Assembly: GCF_036669915.1 (NCBI RefSeq)
Contig: NC_089320.1
Coordinates: 1,852,129 to 1,916,128, forward strand
Source: Pocillopora verrucosa
Lineage: Eukaryota; Cnidaria; Anthozoa; Scleractinia; Pocilloporidae
Length of the DNA: 64,000 nt
Direction of reading: 5' to 3'
Shown here: positions 23,001 to 33,862 of the stretch, one piece after another
How positions within the stretch are numbered: the stretch's first letter is position 1
Layout: each line of letters opens with the position of its first letter
The notes under the pieces: model-generated
The model's database searches: none
Seen by the model: only the letters and a program-made list of their open reading frames with translations
What the model was told of the DNA's origin: nothing
Position numbers and translations under genes: made by a program

Positions 23001-26000
23001 CGGTGCTTCTTATTTCTTTTTTCGGAGTATCTTATTTAGTCATCATTCGCACTTGAAACAAATTTGAGTTCTCTCTTTTTGTGATTTCTGGGCTAAAACC
23101 ACTGGCATATTGCGTTCCAGTTCTTGCCATGACACTACAAAAGACGATAAACAACTCAAAATTATTTCAATCTCGCCGACGCCTAATTATAAATACGAAA
23201 AAAAATAACCCTCTTAGAAATATCTAAATAGGTGTGATCTGCATTTCTAGGAATCTTCGAATCGAAGAGAAAGCATTTATGGTTTGAATTGGCGACATAT
23301 GCCCAAAGTAACCGCTAAATTTGGGAAGCGGGCGATGTGCGAAAGACGAAACCTATTTAATTTTGGACTCTGGTAGCCAATTTTTTATTTTGGACACTAA
23401 TGGCCGATTTTTGAATTTTGGACACTTGTAGGGAACACTTGTGGACACTTGTGGGGAATTTTGCATTTTGGGCACCAGTGGCTGATTCCGGACACTAGTG
23501 GCCGATTGTGGATTTTGGACTCTAGTGGCCAGTTTTGGATTTTGGATTGTACTGGCCAATTTAGGACACTCCTGGCAGATTTCTTTTTTTAATTTACAGT
23601 ACTTTTCAGGGACTTTAAGCCAGACTGCATTTGGCGGATCACAACGTTTTGAAAGTTGCAGGTGCCCTAAATTCAGGAATTTTTCGAAATAAAGTCTGAC
23701 CACAACACCGCGCGCTACCTTCCCTACTCTTTGCGAGAAGTTGGTGGGTTCTTTGACGTCCCCTGCTAACCGGTACAGAGAAGATGCAGGAGACATACAT
23801 TTGCAGATTTTATAGCGAAGGTAACACGTTCTCCTCACTTATTTGGCAGAGCGCCGGTAGAGCGCTCTACATCAAGAGCTAACCAAGCGGCGGTTGTGTA
23901 GGAAATTGTGGAATGCGACAGGTTTTCTGTTTTGTATCTGTTTACAAATCTTCTGCAACACTACATTCTAGCGTTATTTCACAACCTCTACTTCTTTTCA
24001 ATGCTATAAAAACTGAGCATACAAGTTGCCACGTGCAATCTTAGACGGCTTATTTTTTAAAATGCTGCAGAATAAAGGAAAAATCAGCAAGAAAACAATT
24101 ACTGGCCAGTAATCCCTTACCTTCGCCTTGTCTGTCGGGTCCACAGGACAGTTCTCATCTAACAGTACAGTAGCCGCGTCTACCGAACCTTTCGCTGCTG
24201 CGCAATCCAACGGAGTCCAAAGATTAGCATTCCTGTGTATGAAATCCCATAACGACTATTTTAATTAGGGTAATTTTCGATTCAGTGTTCCAAGCTAAGT
24301 AATCACAACGGCTCATTGCAATCAAAACAATATACGCCTCCAGACACAGTTTACTTGGATAACAGAGCCGCCATTGGTTTTAGTTTGGAATTTTTTGATT
24401 GCATACTTGGCGAGAATATGCTGGACCAATTACAGAGCGTATCTAAGAAGACCATTGAAATCCTTGCCAGACAAAAATTTACTATAGGGGAGAGACCAAT
24501 CAATTGGCCTAAACAGATACAACGACTAAAAATTTTACCAAGAAACATTGCGCTTTTTTTTTTAGCCTAGAAACGCAATAACCTGTAATGAGGCAACCAC
24601 AATCTGAGAGACATCAATTCAAGGTTACATCTAAAATAAACGATCCTTTTGGAACAAGAGAATATCATATTCTCTTTTTTTAGGACAGTTTTGTCAGAAA
24701 TGTACTGTTAAATGACTCAGGCATAACCAAACTTAGAACAAATCTCAACGACCTCGAGTCACCGTGCAGCTAAACAGAACTGATTCAAATTTATTTGGAC
24801 GAAACATATCGTGCAGACTGTCAATAGACCTTTTCATTGGCGCTGCTGCAAAAAACGTCTATGATCGGAAATCGACCTCGCGCCTTCCATCACTTTCGAA
24901 AGCCTGTTTTCACCAACTTGATTCTAAATCACATCCTTTGCTCTCATACCCGGCTTCCTATTTAGTTTCGTAGAAGAAAGTAAAGAGAATTAAGTATTTC
25001 ACACCTGGCGTCAATAGCGGCTCCTCTATCAATCAGTTCCTTAGCCACTTTGTCATATCCGTGTAATGCAGCCAGGTGCAATGGAGTATTTGAAGCATCA
25101 TCTTCATCGTTAATAATTGACATATCTTTCTTCAAAAGAGCACAAACGGTTCTGGGAAAAACAAGTCATGTTATAGCTTTGCAATTTTCAATTCACCCTA
25201 CAGCTACAAAATATACGATCTACACATTACGAAGCGGCATCAGAACAATTTTGATTTTTTACCACTGCACTGAGAAAGTATGTAAGAAATTGAGACACTG
25301 ACCGCGCTGTGAGATTCCAAATAACTAACTAAACTGTTGTAAGTTGTTGTCAGATATGCTTAAAACTTCTCCATCAACGCCGCTATTCCAAAACTTACTT
25401 AACAGCCTGGCCGTCAAACTATCACGCAGCAAAGTCTCTCTCCCTTTTTTTCAATCGTTTATTTTACACGTTTAAACCGTATCACGGTGTAAAGGAAGGC
25501 AACCTTGCCTCAAATAAAGATTCCTTTGTGATACCCAGGGTAGCTCATGTTCGTAAAAATATGCGTTATCGTTTTGCGTGTGAAGCTTGGTAACTGAGTT
25601 GATTTCAAAATAGCGGAATCTCTGGTCGAAACTAATTTTCAGTCGGTTAAGAAATCCTCTGGAATCTAAAACGCAGTGAGATCTAGATTTAAGAAAGTTC
25701 ATTTTAACGGCGTGGAAAAAATACGTGGTTTCAATAGCACACTACAGTTTAAAATCTCACCTTATTCGCCCAAACTTTGCTGCGAGGTGAAGCGGTGTTA
25801 ATGATCCATCATTCTTACTGTCGATACAACAACCATTATCGATCAGAAGCTGAAATGTGAATTATGCAAATCACGCATTAATTCTTCGCTTAGCAATAAT
25901 TTAACAATTTAAAATCCAAATTCAAACATTCACTTAAGTGTAATCCGGGATTAGGTAGGATCCTTTTCGTATTGCTTTTGCCAAACACCGTTATGTAAAT

Positions 26001-29000
26001 GTGATTGGCCGAGAAAATTTGCGCCAAAATCTCAAGAAATCACATGCAGAGCTTACGCCGATGGTAAATCCCGTTTTCCCGCGCTTTTGGTTGTTTGCCC
26101 GTCTCATCTTGAGTTCTCATTGGCTCCTTTTGGTATTTTCCTTTGTTCTGATTGGCTATTGGTCTTTTCAGTCAATCAAAGTGCGCGCCAACAGTTCAAC
26201 TTACTTGAACAATCCTAACATAGCCCTTTTTGGCGGCAACATGCAAGGGCGTGTTCTCATATTTGTCGTATTCCTCAGCCAGCGTTTTGCCTTTGCGATC
26301 CTTGAGAAGAAACTGAAAGATAAAACATAACAATCGACTCAGTTAAAATGGCTATTATCAGCAACAACCACTATTAAGTACTTTCATTCGGGTATACAAA
26401 ATTTCGTTCAACATTTGAACAGCGGTACTGTCCCCATGTTGCCAATTGCACATTATTGAATGATTGGATATATAATTTTACGAAGGAACAAAGATGCAAA
26501 GGCACCAACAACGTAAACAGGAACGTGCAAAGGAAAAAAATGGTATCACGGAAGGAAGCGGGAAGAACAATAAGACGGTGGAAAAAACCTCAGAGTTAAC
26601 GGAATCATTACCACAGCGACGTCATAAATCGAAACAAAATAAAAAAAATCAACAAAAACAACAACAACAAAACAAAGCATCTTACTTCAAGTGCCTCAAT
26701 ACATCCCTCAGAGGCCGCTCTGTATATTGGAGTTTCATCATTACTGTCTTTTGCTCCAATATCTGCGCCATGATTCAACAACGTTTTAATTGTTCCCAAA
26801 TGATTCTTACTCGCTGCTATCAGTAAAGGTGTATCTTTGTCTTTGTCTCGACATTCAATGAAGGCACCCCTACAAACAAAATTTCCCATGAGCATATGTA
26901 TTTCCAGATTATGAAATTCAGTAAAAAAATAATTACAGGATAACTAAATACTATGAATGTTTAACCAACTTTTGCACAAACTTTGGAAAACTTTGGAAAG
27001 TTTACTACCTAAAAGAATAGGAAAACTATGGAAATGGAGAACACACTGAACACACTTGTGCACCCTTATATAATCGAACTACGTATCTGCCGCCCCAAAG
27101 AATATGGTTTTTGTGCCCCTTTTAGTCTAAAAATGGGTATAGGTTCCAGAAATTAACGTCCTAGATGGAGTATGGTTTTCAAGGGAACCATTAAACGCGT
27201 ATGCACGTATCTATCTTTTCAGCTCCAATTGCGGAAAAAGACAAGTAACCTGAAATTAATCATTCGAGTTCGATTTCTCTGTTGGGTTTCCTTAAGTGCA
27301 GAACCGGTGTGATACTTACCTAAGCTTGTACAAGGCTTGTACAAGGCTTAATAGATCCCAAATTAAGTAAAACGTTTAGAAACTGGTCTGAAAATGGGTG
27401 TGAAAAATGACATGTTTTAGTATGACATAGAGTAGACGAAGAGCAGTGTCTCTTTTTCGGTGAAGTCCGTCACGCGAGTCAAAAAGACTCGCGCGAAACC
27501 TTGGGAGTGTGATGCCCAAAAAGTAAGCACCTCATTCCAGTTTTCTGCGCCGCGCGCTAACTTCAATTTGGTTTTTTCGCCAATTTTGTTTTTCAATCGC
27601 GTGATGAACTTCGCCAAATGGAGGGACTGCTCGTTGTCTAGAAAAGGGCTCAGGATTTGGAAAACCGGACAGCACACATCTTTAAGAATTTATGGCAGTA
27701 CCTTTGAAATAACAAGGCAGCAATTACGGATACCGGGAGAAAAAGCACGTTTTCAGTTTAGTTGTGATAACAGCTCGTTCGCGCTGTTTCATTTACAATA
27801 CCTGCTCAAAAGATAATCCACTATATCCACCCTGTTAAACAAAGCTGCTCTGTGCAGCGGAGTCTCCTGCGCGGAATTCTTTGCTTCTATGTTAGCATCA
27901 TGTTCTATCAACATCTTGACGATGTCTAAGTCTCCCCCTGTAGCGGCCAGGTGCAGAGGAGTACTCATGTTCACCTTGAGTGCATTCACGTTTGCTCCTT
28001 TGTCCAGGCAGAGCTTCGCCAGGTTCAGATCACCGTCCTCCACAGCGAGATGAAGTGGAGTTTGTTCCTCACGATCCTGAGCGGTGACCATTTTAGATAC
28101 TAAGGCCCAACCGCCTTTCTCCTCGGCTTGTAGGAGTAATTAAAAATTAGTTATTGCTAATCCATAGGCCAGAGTAGTATGCGAGGACATAATGGGGAAT
28201 AGCCAATCAGATTATTGGACATTTTTACCACGTGGTGCAAATTAATCAATCATATGGCCGAATTGGCATCCAAGTTGCGATTTGATATACAACAAAATGT
28301 CTCTGTGAGAGCGTGAACCGTTGCGAATGACAACGCTTTAGTGCGTCATGCAAAATTAAACAAAGTGTCATCATCCAAACTCTCGCTAACTTACTGTTTT
28401 TCAATTTCCTTGAAGGCGCGAGTTATTGGGAGTTGATGGTGGTTTCATGAAACTAGCCTATCAGTTCCCAAGAAAAAAGCCTTAAAACACTTGACTGAAA
28501 AAGAACTCCTTTCCAGACTCTTATGACGACTTCCGGTCTGGTTATAGATACATCAATGCACATATCACTATAACAACGGTTCTTTTCAAGACCACCCTGA
28601 ATTGTGTAACAAGCTTTCTTATTTCATCACACTCACCTGTCTCAAACAGCAATTGTGCAACCTCAAGACTCCCTTCCATGCACGCAAAATGCAAAGGTGT
28701 CATTTGTTCTTCATCCAAGCTTCTCAAGTCAGCCCCAGCATTAATCAGGCATTTAGCAACAGCGAGAGATCCTTGGCCGGACGCCACATGCAAGGGAGTC
28801 ATCATAGTCTTATCTTTTGCCTGGAACATTTCAATAGAAATTATGTGATTAGCTGAACTACATAATCACTTTATCTCATAAATTAGAAGATGCAAATTAC
28901 TATATTCTCAAAACGTTATAAGGTTTACCTAAGTCTACTTCGAATGATAGTATTCTTAAATTAATTAACAGCGTACACAGGAACAAAGGAGGTTTCTTCT

Positions 29001-32000
29001 CATGTTTTGATCCTACTTTAATAATAATAATAATAATAATAATAATTTATTTCGATAGCGTATTTTCCTAACGCCCAAATGCGCTTTACAGTGTCAAAGT
29101 TTCAATGGGAATGGTCCTAGTTACATTAAAGATTTCTTTAAACTCCGTACAGTCAATTATAATCTTAGAGGCTCAGGCACTAAGCTTGAGCAAAATTTTT
29201 TTAATAGCAAGTGGGGCCTTAATTCCTTTTCATTCATTGGCAGCCACCTAGGGAATACTCTTCCACGCAGTGGCTAGAATCGCTGGTAATGTGAATACTT
29301 TTAGAAGTATAATAGACAAATTAAACCTTGTACCGTTTACTTATCGCTAAGCACCTTAATAAGAATTTGTTACTGTGCCCTGCAGATGATTGTTTATAAT
29401 CTTATATACTTACGTTATTATCATTATTTTCATTATTTTGTAAATGCACATGCGTATTGTAAACGAATATGCTGAATGCTCCTAGGCGTTATTACTTATG
29501 TTTCATCGGAGGAAAGACGCACAGATGACGTCACCACTAACACCAATCTGCTTTGTATCATTATAAAACAAATAGATCCTACGTTGTCGTGCGTCTTTTC
29601 AGCTGAGTGGCGCACGAGGCACAACCTAGTGTGTCTCTAATGTTCTCACCACGTTGTGACATCATCTTGATTCATTGCTTAACACACGCAAGGCAACATA
29701 GAATCTATTCGCAAATTGGTTCATGTTCAATTGATGAAATCTCAATTGATAATTGACTGCATATTTTTGCTCATTTCCAAGGAGTTTCTCGCAGATCACG
29801 ATTTTGTTCATTTATTCACATATTTTGGCAGAACCTTCGAGGTGATTGCTTTGCCCTCCAAAACTGTCACTAAGCCTTTGACTCCCAAGAGAGACTAACA
29901 TCTAATTTCTCCTTACAAATCACCTCTGTATCAAACATAAAGGTCACGAGGATAAAGCAAATGATCAGAAACTAAATGAGCTCTCACTAAATGAATTCTC
30001 CTTGTTCGCACCTAAGCAAATGTATAGAGACCAGAATGGAGAATACGCACACTGAGGTTTTTACGGTGGAAAGCCGGTTATGAAAACAAAAAACCCCTGG
30101 TCACTCTTGAAATGAGTGGGGCACACATTAGACCTTAGTGTTACAAGTAGGAGTGGGTTTAAAAGTAATTCGCTGAGTGGCAGATTGAGGCATATAAACA
30201 ACTATTAGCTTCTATCGGCAGAAATGCTTCAAGAGAAGGAACCCTCTAACGAAGCACTGAGCTTAATGGTCATGGCTCCTTCCACCCTTGCCTGACTGAG
30301 GGCACAAGATGACTCAAGGAAGTAACAAAACAAGATTGCCAAAGGTGGGAGTGATTTAAACCCACCCATATTTCTAAACACCACTTCACTAATGGGTCAA
30401 TGCTACCACACTATCGCCTACTAGATTATCTACCAAATGAAGTCTCCCTGGTGAAATCACTCTTTTCTGTTGATCCAATGTGACAGTACCTGACACCCTC
30501 TGCACAGCTAAATCATAAACACAGTGTTTCCTTACCTCAATATCAATACCTGGGTCCGCCAGCAGCTCCTTAACTGCATCAGGATTACCTTTATTAACTG
30601 CATAATGCAAAGGAGTGGAACCATAGCTGTCCTGTGCATTAATATTGGCCTTTCGCGACAGTAAATACATAATCATAGTCTCTACCCCCTGTGGTACAAT
30701 TGGCATATCTTTTGGCAGAGAATTCTTCTTTTCTACAGTCAAGTGATCTTTGCTAAACAGTTTATTTCCAATTGTCTCCCTGCGTTTATTCAATGAGCCC
30801 AGCAATCTGTCCTTTGCACCCTTGTTGAGGCTACCATTGCCTCCATCCTTTTTCTTGTCATCTCTCTTCAGAGTCAAGCCGACGTCAATCATGTTCTCCA
30901 TACTAGGACTTGGTGTAACTTGAGGTGTTAGTCTTGGAGTACCTCCATTCATTCTGGGGACTGGTCGAAACCTGGCTGCATAGTGAAGGGGTGTGGCATC
31001 ATCTTCTCCCTTTGCTTCAACATCTAGAAAAAAGATTATCATGACATACTGAAAAAAATGGGTAGTGGTATATTGTCAGGGAAGCCTGGTAAAATGCTGG
31101 AGTGTAATGTTGCAATGGATTAGCATCCCATCCAGGGGGGAGTAGTTGAATCTTTAGAAGACGCTGTAAACACCATAAATTAAATTACAGCCTCTCCATT
31201 GATGTGCAAGCCTTAACAGTTTCCTTACAGTAAATGTTTTGAACTCAGGGGTAACATTTGAGAAGGTGACTGACATTTCCACAAGTGACTCTGACATCAT
31301 CAGTGTCAAGTGACTCTGACAACGACTTCCCTCAGGTTATTGAAATGTCAGTCACTACTAACAACAAGAGTCCTTCTCAGAATGACCCTAATACCTGGAT
31401 GATCAAACTACACAATCAAAGTGTCTCTTACCTGCACCATATTCCATTAACAACTTAACAATTTGAAGGTGATTGTAGCGGACAGCATAATGCAGTGCAG
31501 TTGTGTTATCCTGGTCTTTTTTGTTGATCTTCTTGTTTCCTTTACCTAATATTTCAAGCCTTCTATCTACAAGTTCCCGTTTCCCATCTCGAGCTGCCTT
31601 TGAAAAGATAAAATTATGACAAAATCAGTTGAAAAACTTCAATAAAAGACAAATGCTCAAGGCATCACCAGAGTTTCTATCTTTTACCTTTAATTCCAAA
31701 GATGTCAATGGGAATTCTCTCCTCCGACTACAATACACATTTCTTTAAAAATCAGATGAGAGAATTTGGTGTAATATCAACTAAAGAATTAACATCTCAG
31801 CTTTGAGGTTACACACAAGCAAATAAATGATCTGCTTACCATTGACATATTGCAATATCTGCTTTGTCTGGTCATAAAATTCTTAGTTAAAGAAAGTTGA
31901 AAACCTCAGGGCTGATTTCAATGATGTGTGAGCCTGGGATTGAAAATGACTCACTGTTTATCTGACATGACGTGATCCTCATATCATGAATACATCTGCA

Positions 32001-33602
32001 TATAGGCATTCACTGATTAACCCTTTCACTCTCATGAGTGACCAAGATAGAATTTCTCATTACAATAGCAATACAATATCAAGCAGACAGGTGTTGAGAA
32101 TAAAGAAGAATATCAATAAGGGGATTATTAAATGATCAAATATCAAATTCTCAGAACTAACATAAGAATTGTACAGCAGGTAGTAAGGAGAATTGCTATT
32201 AGGATCTTAGGAGTGAACTTGACTAGTTCACAGATGAATCGTACCTCTCAGAATATACTGTCATAAATTTTGCGATGTTTTTTGTGTTTTCATGTCTGAT
32301 TTTCACAAGTCACCCTGTGCATTTGGAAAGAATATGCTTTCCTTGATATCTCGCTCAGATTCTCTCGTGGGCTCCACTAATTATGCATCTCATATGCGAT
32401 GAAGTACATCGAGAGTTCTTAACTAGTTTGAATTAATTTATCCAGTTCATGCTTTATATCTGTGCACAGACTGGTTCACAGATGAATCGTACCTCTCAAA
32501 ATATACTGTCATAAATTTTGCGATGTTTTTTGTGTTTTCATGTCTGATTTTCACAGATGAATCGTACCTCTCAAAATATACTGTCATAAATTTTGCGATG
32601 GTATTTGTGTTTTCATGTCTGATTTTCACAAGTTACCCTGTGCATTTGGAAAGAATATGCTTTCCTTGATATCTCGCTCAGATTCTCTCGTGGGCTCCAC
32701 TAATTATGCATCCCATATGCGATGAAGTACATCGAGAGTTCTTAACTAGTTTGAATTAATTTATCCAGTTCATGCTTTATATCTGTGCACAGCCAAAGAA
32801 GATTTCATTTGGGATGAACATTTTTTCCTCTGCTTGCAAAGAAAGCTCCAAAACAAAAGGCATATGTTGCCATCAAGTGCGTTTAATGAGGGCGGAAACA
32901 ATTGACAGAAATTAATTTCATTTGCATTCAATCCGAGCCGTCAAAACCCGACCTAAGACGATCATCTCGTTTTCCAAAACTTCCAGAGTTTAAATCAACA
33001 CTTTCATGATTGCTCCAAAGATTCAGCGAAAATCCATCAAAGTTTACCGATACTGTTAATGTTAAGTACTTGTAAGTAATTAATCAAATTTGATATACAT
33101 CCAAGCGTTGCATACACTTGTTTACACTCAGGGAGTTGATTACATGCATTTTTACTACAGTATAGAGCTTCCGACTATCTCTGGATATTTTTGTGAAATT
33201 TTTCATCCTTCTTAAAAACAGTTATCAACAAGATGAGCTCAGAATAGTAATTACGCAAAAACTAAGAAAGAAAAACAACTTTACACTGAGGTTGGTTAAT
33301 GTGTTAAAAACCCAATTAACAAGTTTACGCATAAACCAAATTTTTTTAAGCTATAACTCCAACTGTTGTACCATTTAATTGCCTTTTGCTTCACTTACCT
33401 GATGTAATGACACTGTGGCATTTTCAACGCTCTCTCTTTCCAACCCCAACAAATTCTTCGACGATCGCGAAGGAAGATAGCAAATCGATGGCATGGAATT
33501 ATGCAGTGCGTTCGAAGAATCATTCTCGCTTTTTCTCGATGTTAATCCAAGTAATGGCGTCAGAAGAACGGTGCCTACCTTAAGGTCTCTTTTAGATCCC
33601 AT
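17050..33602 (-). CDS. TRPA1: TRPA1-like transient receptor potential ankyrin channel
   Basis: Twenty exons chain in phase, 1253 aa. From the 5' end they are 33399-33602, 31432-31597, 30536-31023, 28637-28820, 27802-28126, 26686-26869, 26205-26312, 25761-25849, 25005-25151, 24121-24232, 22574-22710, 22069-22184, 21597-21850, 20820-21128, 20132-20274, 19466-19673, 18573-18737, 18109-18177, 17389-17562 and 17050-17229. Residues ~85-715 hold many ankyrin repeats (TPLHLAA motifs). A linker follows to ~838, then six membrane segments between ~865 and 1115, a pore motif (TMGMLGEYEYD), S6 running into the conserved NLLVGLAVDDI, and a coiled-coil, acidic tail (VEEEEEGEDDD). It should be a plasma-membrane tetrameric Ca2+-permeable channel sensing heat or reactive chemicals (family knowledge). 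At 1253 aa it exceeds human TRPA1 (about 1120), partly through a Ser/Lys-rich insert (~145-230) within the ankyrin region. The start is the ATG at 33602. Confidence 0.92.
18228..18440 (+). repeat. GCCTGCGGTGCAGGC repeat, copy 1 (TRPA1 intron 17)
   Basis: This starts with the 15-bp hairpin GCCTGCGGTGCAGGC, continues AGGGCGAGTTAACG..., and ends with CCCTCCCCTCTCC, GTCACTTACCCCCTTGG and TTCTCTTCCCA. Copy 2 with the same order is at 39958-40165. No coding sequence; probably a short non-autonomous element. Confidence 0.65.
20350..20570. repeat. Diverged palindromic-ended repeat in TRPA1 intron 14
   Basis: The ends TTTTAACCTTTAACCTCTAA and GTCAAGGGTTAA, and the interior TCTCCTCACAGTATCACTG...GGCTATGAGAATA, match the family described at 29870-30080 better than the 10285 copy. 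Confidence 0.5.
23355..23585. repeat. Degenerate minisatellite in TRPA1 intron 10
   Basis: A unit of roughly 20-25 bp, ATTTTGGACACTAGTGGCC, recurs with variation about eight times, for example near 23378, 23412, 23492, 23511 and 23535. An open frame reads through it on the minus strand, but it is only the translated repeat. Confidence 0.7.
25985..26185 (+). repeat. Third copy of the ATTGG-rich dispersed repeat (TRPA1 intron 7)
   Basis: It shares TGATTGGCCGAG, CCCGTTTTCCCGCGCTTTTGG, TTGAGTTCTCATTGGCT and TTTGTTCTGATTGGCTATTGG with 12975-13175. Its right end is only about 20 bp from the exon 7 donor at 26205. Confidence 0.6.
29013..29100 (-). repeat. SINE-like tail with TAA microsatellite (TRPA1 intron 3)
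   Basis: On the minus strand a CACTGTAAAGCGCATTTGGG segment runs into AAATAAATTATTATTATT. This resembles the 3' end of invertebrate SINEs that terminate in a TTA/ATT array. The 5' part was not identified. Confidence 0.45.
29870..30080. repeat. Palindromic-ended repeat in TRPA1 intron 3
   Basis: This begins CCTTTGACTCCCAAGAGAGA, carries ATTTCTCCTTACAAATCACC...AACATAAAGGTCACGAGGAT, and ends ACACTGAGGTTTTTACGGTG. The 15366-15515 and 20350-20570 segments carry the same blocks. Confidence 0.5.
31311..31356 (+). ncRNA. Degraded hammerhead-like motif in TRPA1 intron 2
   Basis: GUGACU (stem I) precedes CUGACAA, a corrupted CUGANGA box. A stem-loop with CUUCCCUCAGG follows, then UUGAAAUGUC and AGUCAC, which pairs with the first GUGACU. 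A second, inverted GTGACTGACATTTC piece lies at about 31265-31280. The arrangement mirrors hammerhead-bearing retroelement tails, but the core is mutated. Confidence 0.35.
32018..32217. repeat. Palindromic-ended repeat in TRPA1 intron 1
   Basis: This runs from TTAACCCTTTCACTCTCATG to ATCTTAGGAGTGAA. Its interior GACCAAGATAGAATTTCTCATTACAA and GTAAGGAGAATTGCTATTAG is the reverse complement of the 10285-10480 interior. Confidence 0.65.
32231..32792. repeat. Recent tandem duplication in TRPA1 intron 1 (240-bp unit, 2 full + 1 partial copy)
   Basis: CAGATGAATCGTACCTCTCA begins copies at 32231, 32479 and 32554. The first (32231-32470) and third (32554-32792) are full-length and differ at only a handful of bases. 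The middle copy is a 75-bp partial. The high identity implies a recent duplication or unequal exchange. Confidence 0.85.
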
Positions 33603-33862
33603 AATTAGTTTCAAATTTGTTTCTTCGAAGAGAAGATCGGAACATTCAATCCTCTCCCTTTTTGCCGGTGTGCATTAAACTCATGACCACCGTGTTTATC
33701 CGGCTCAGAAGTTTATTTGAGAAAGACTGGTAACTACTTCACAACCAATATGGCGGCGAATGGCGGACATTTCGTATTTCTGTTTGTTATGAAAGATTCG
33801 CAGCAGATTGCGGTTAATTTTTAGGTAAAAAAGGCTCGCAAAATATCAGAAACATTAAGACT
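33603..33862. promoter_or_regulatory. Bidirectional promoter shared by TRPA1 and UBXN11
   Basis: Only 260 bp separate the divergent start codons (33602 minus, 33863 plus). The interval contains ACCAATATGGCGGC (33744-33757), which combines a CCAAT word with the YY1-type AANATGGCGGC motif, and a second ATGGCGG at 33760-33766. No TATA box is evident. Compact head-to-head promoters with YY1 sites are typical of TATA-less bidirectional promoters in animals. Transcription starts were not measured. Confidence 0.65.

Noticed and set aside
23353..23838. 161-codon minus-strand frame with repeated Asn/Gln/Lys-rich units
   Set aside because: It is a translated intronic minisatellite; TRPA1 exons 10 and 11 join without it.
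26494..26826. Gln/Lys-rich 110-codon plus-strand frame
   Set aside because: Shadow of TRPA1 exon 6 plus A-rich intron sequence (AACAACAAC run).
32231..32792. Possible CRISPR-like direct repeats
   Set aside because: Units are 240 bp, contiguous and lack unique spacers; the genome is clearly that of an animal.
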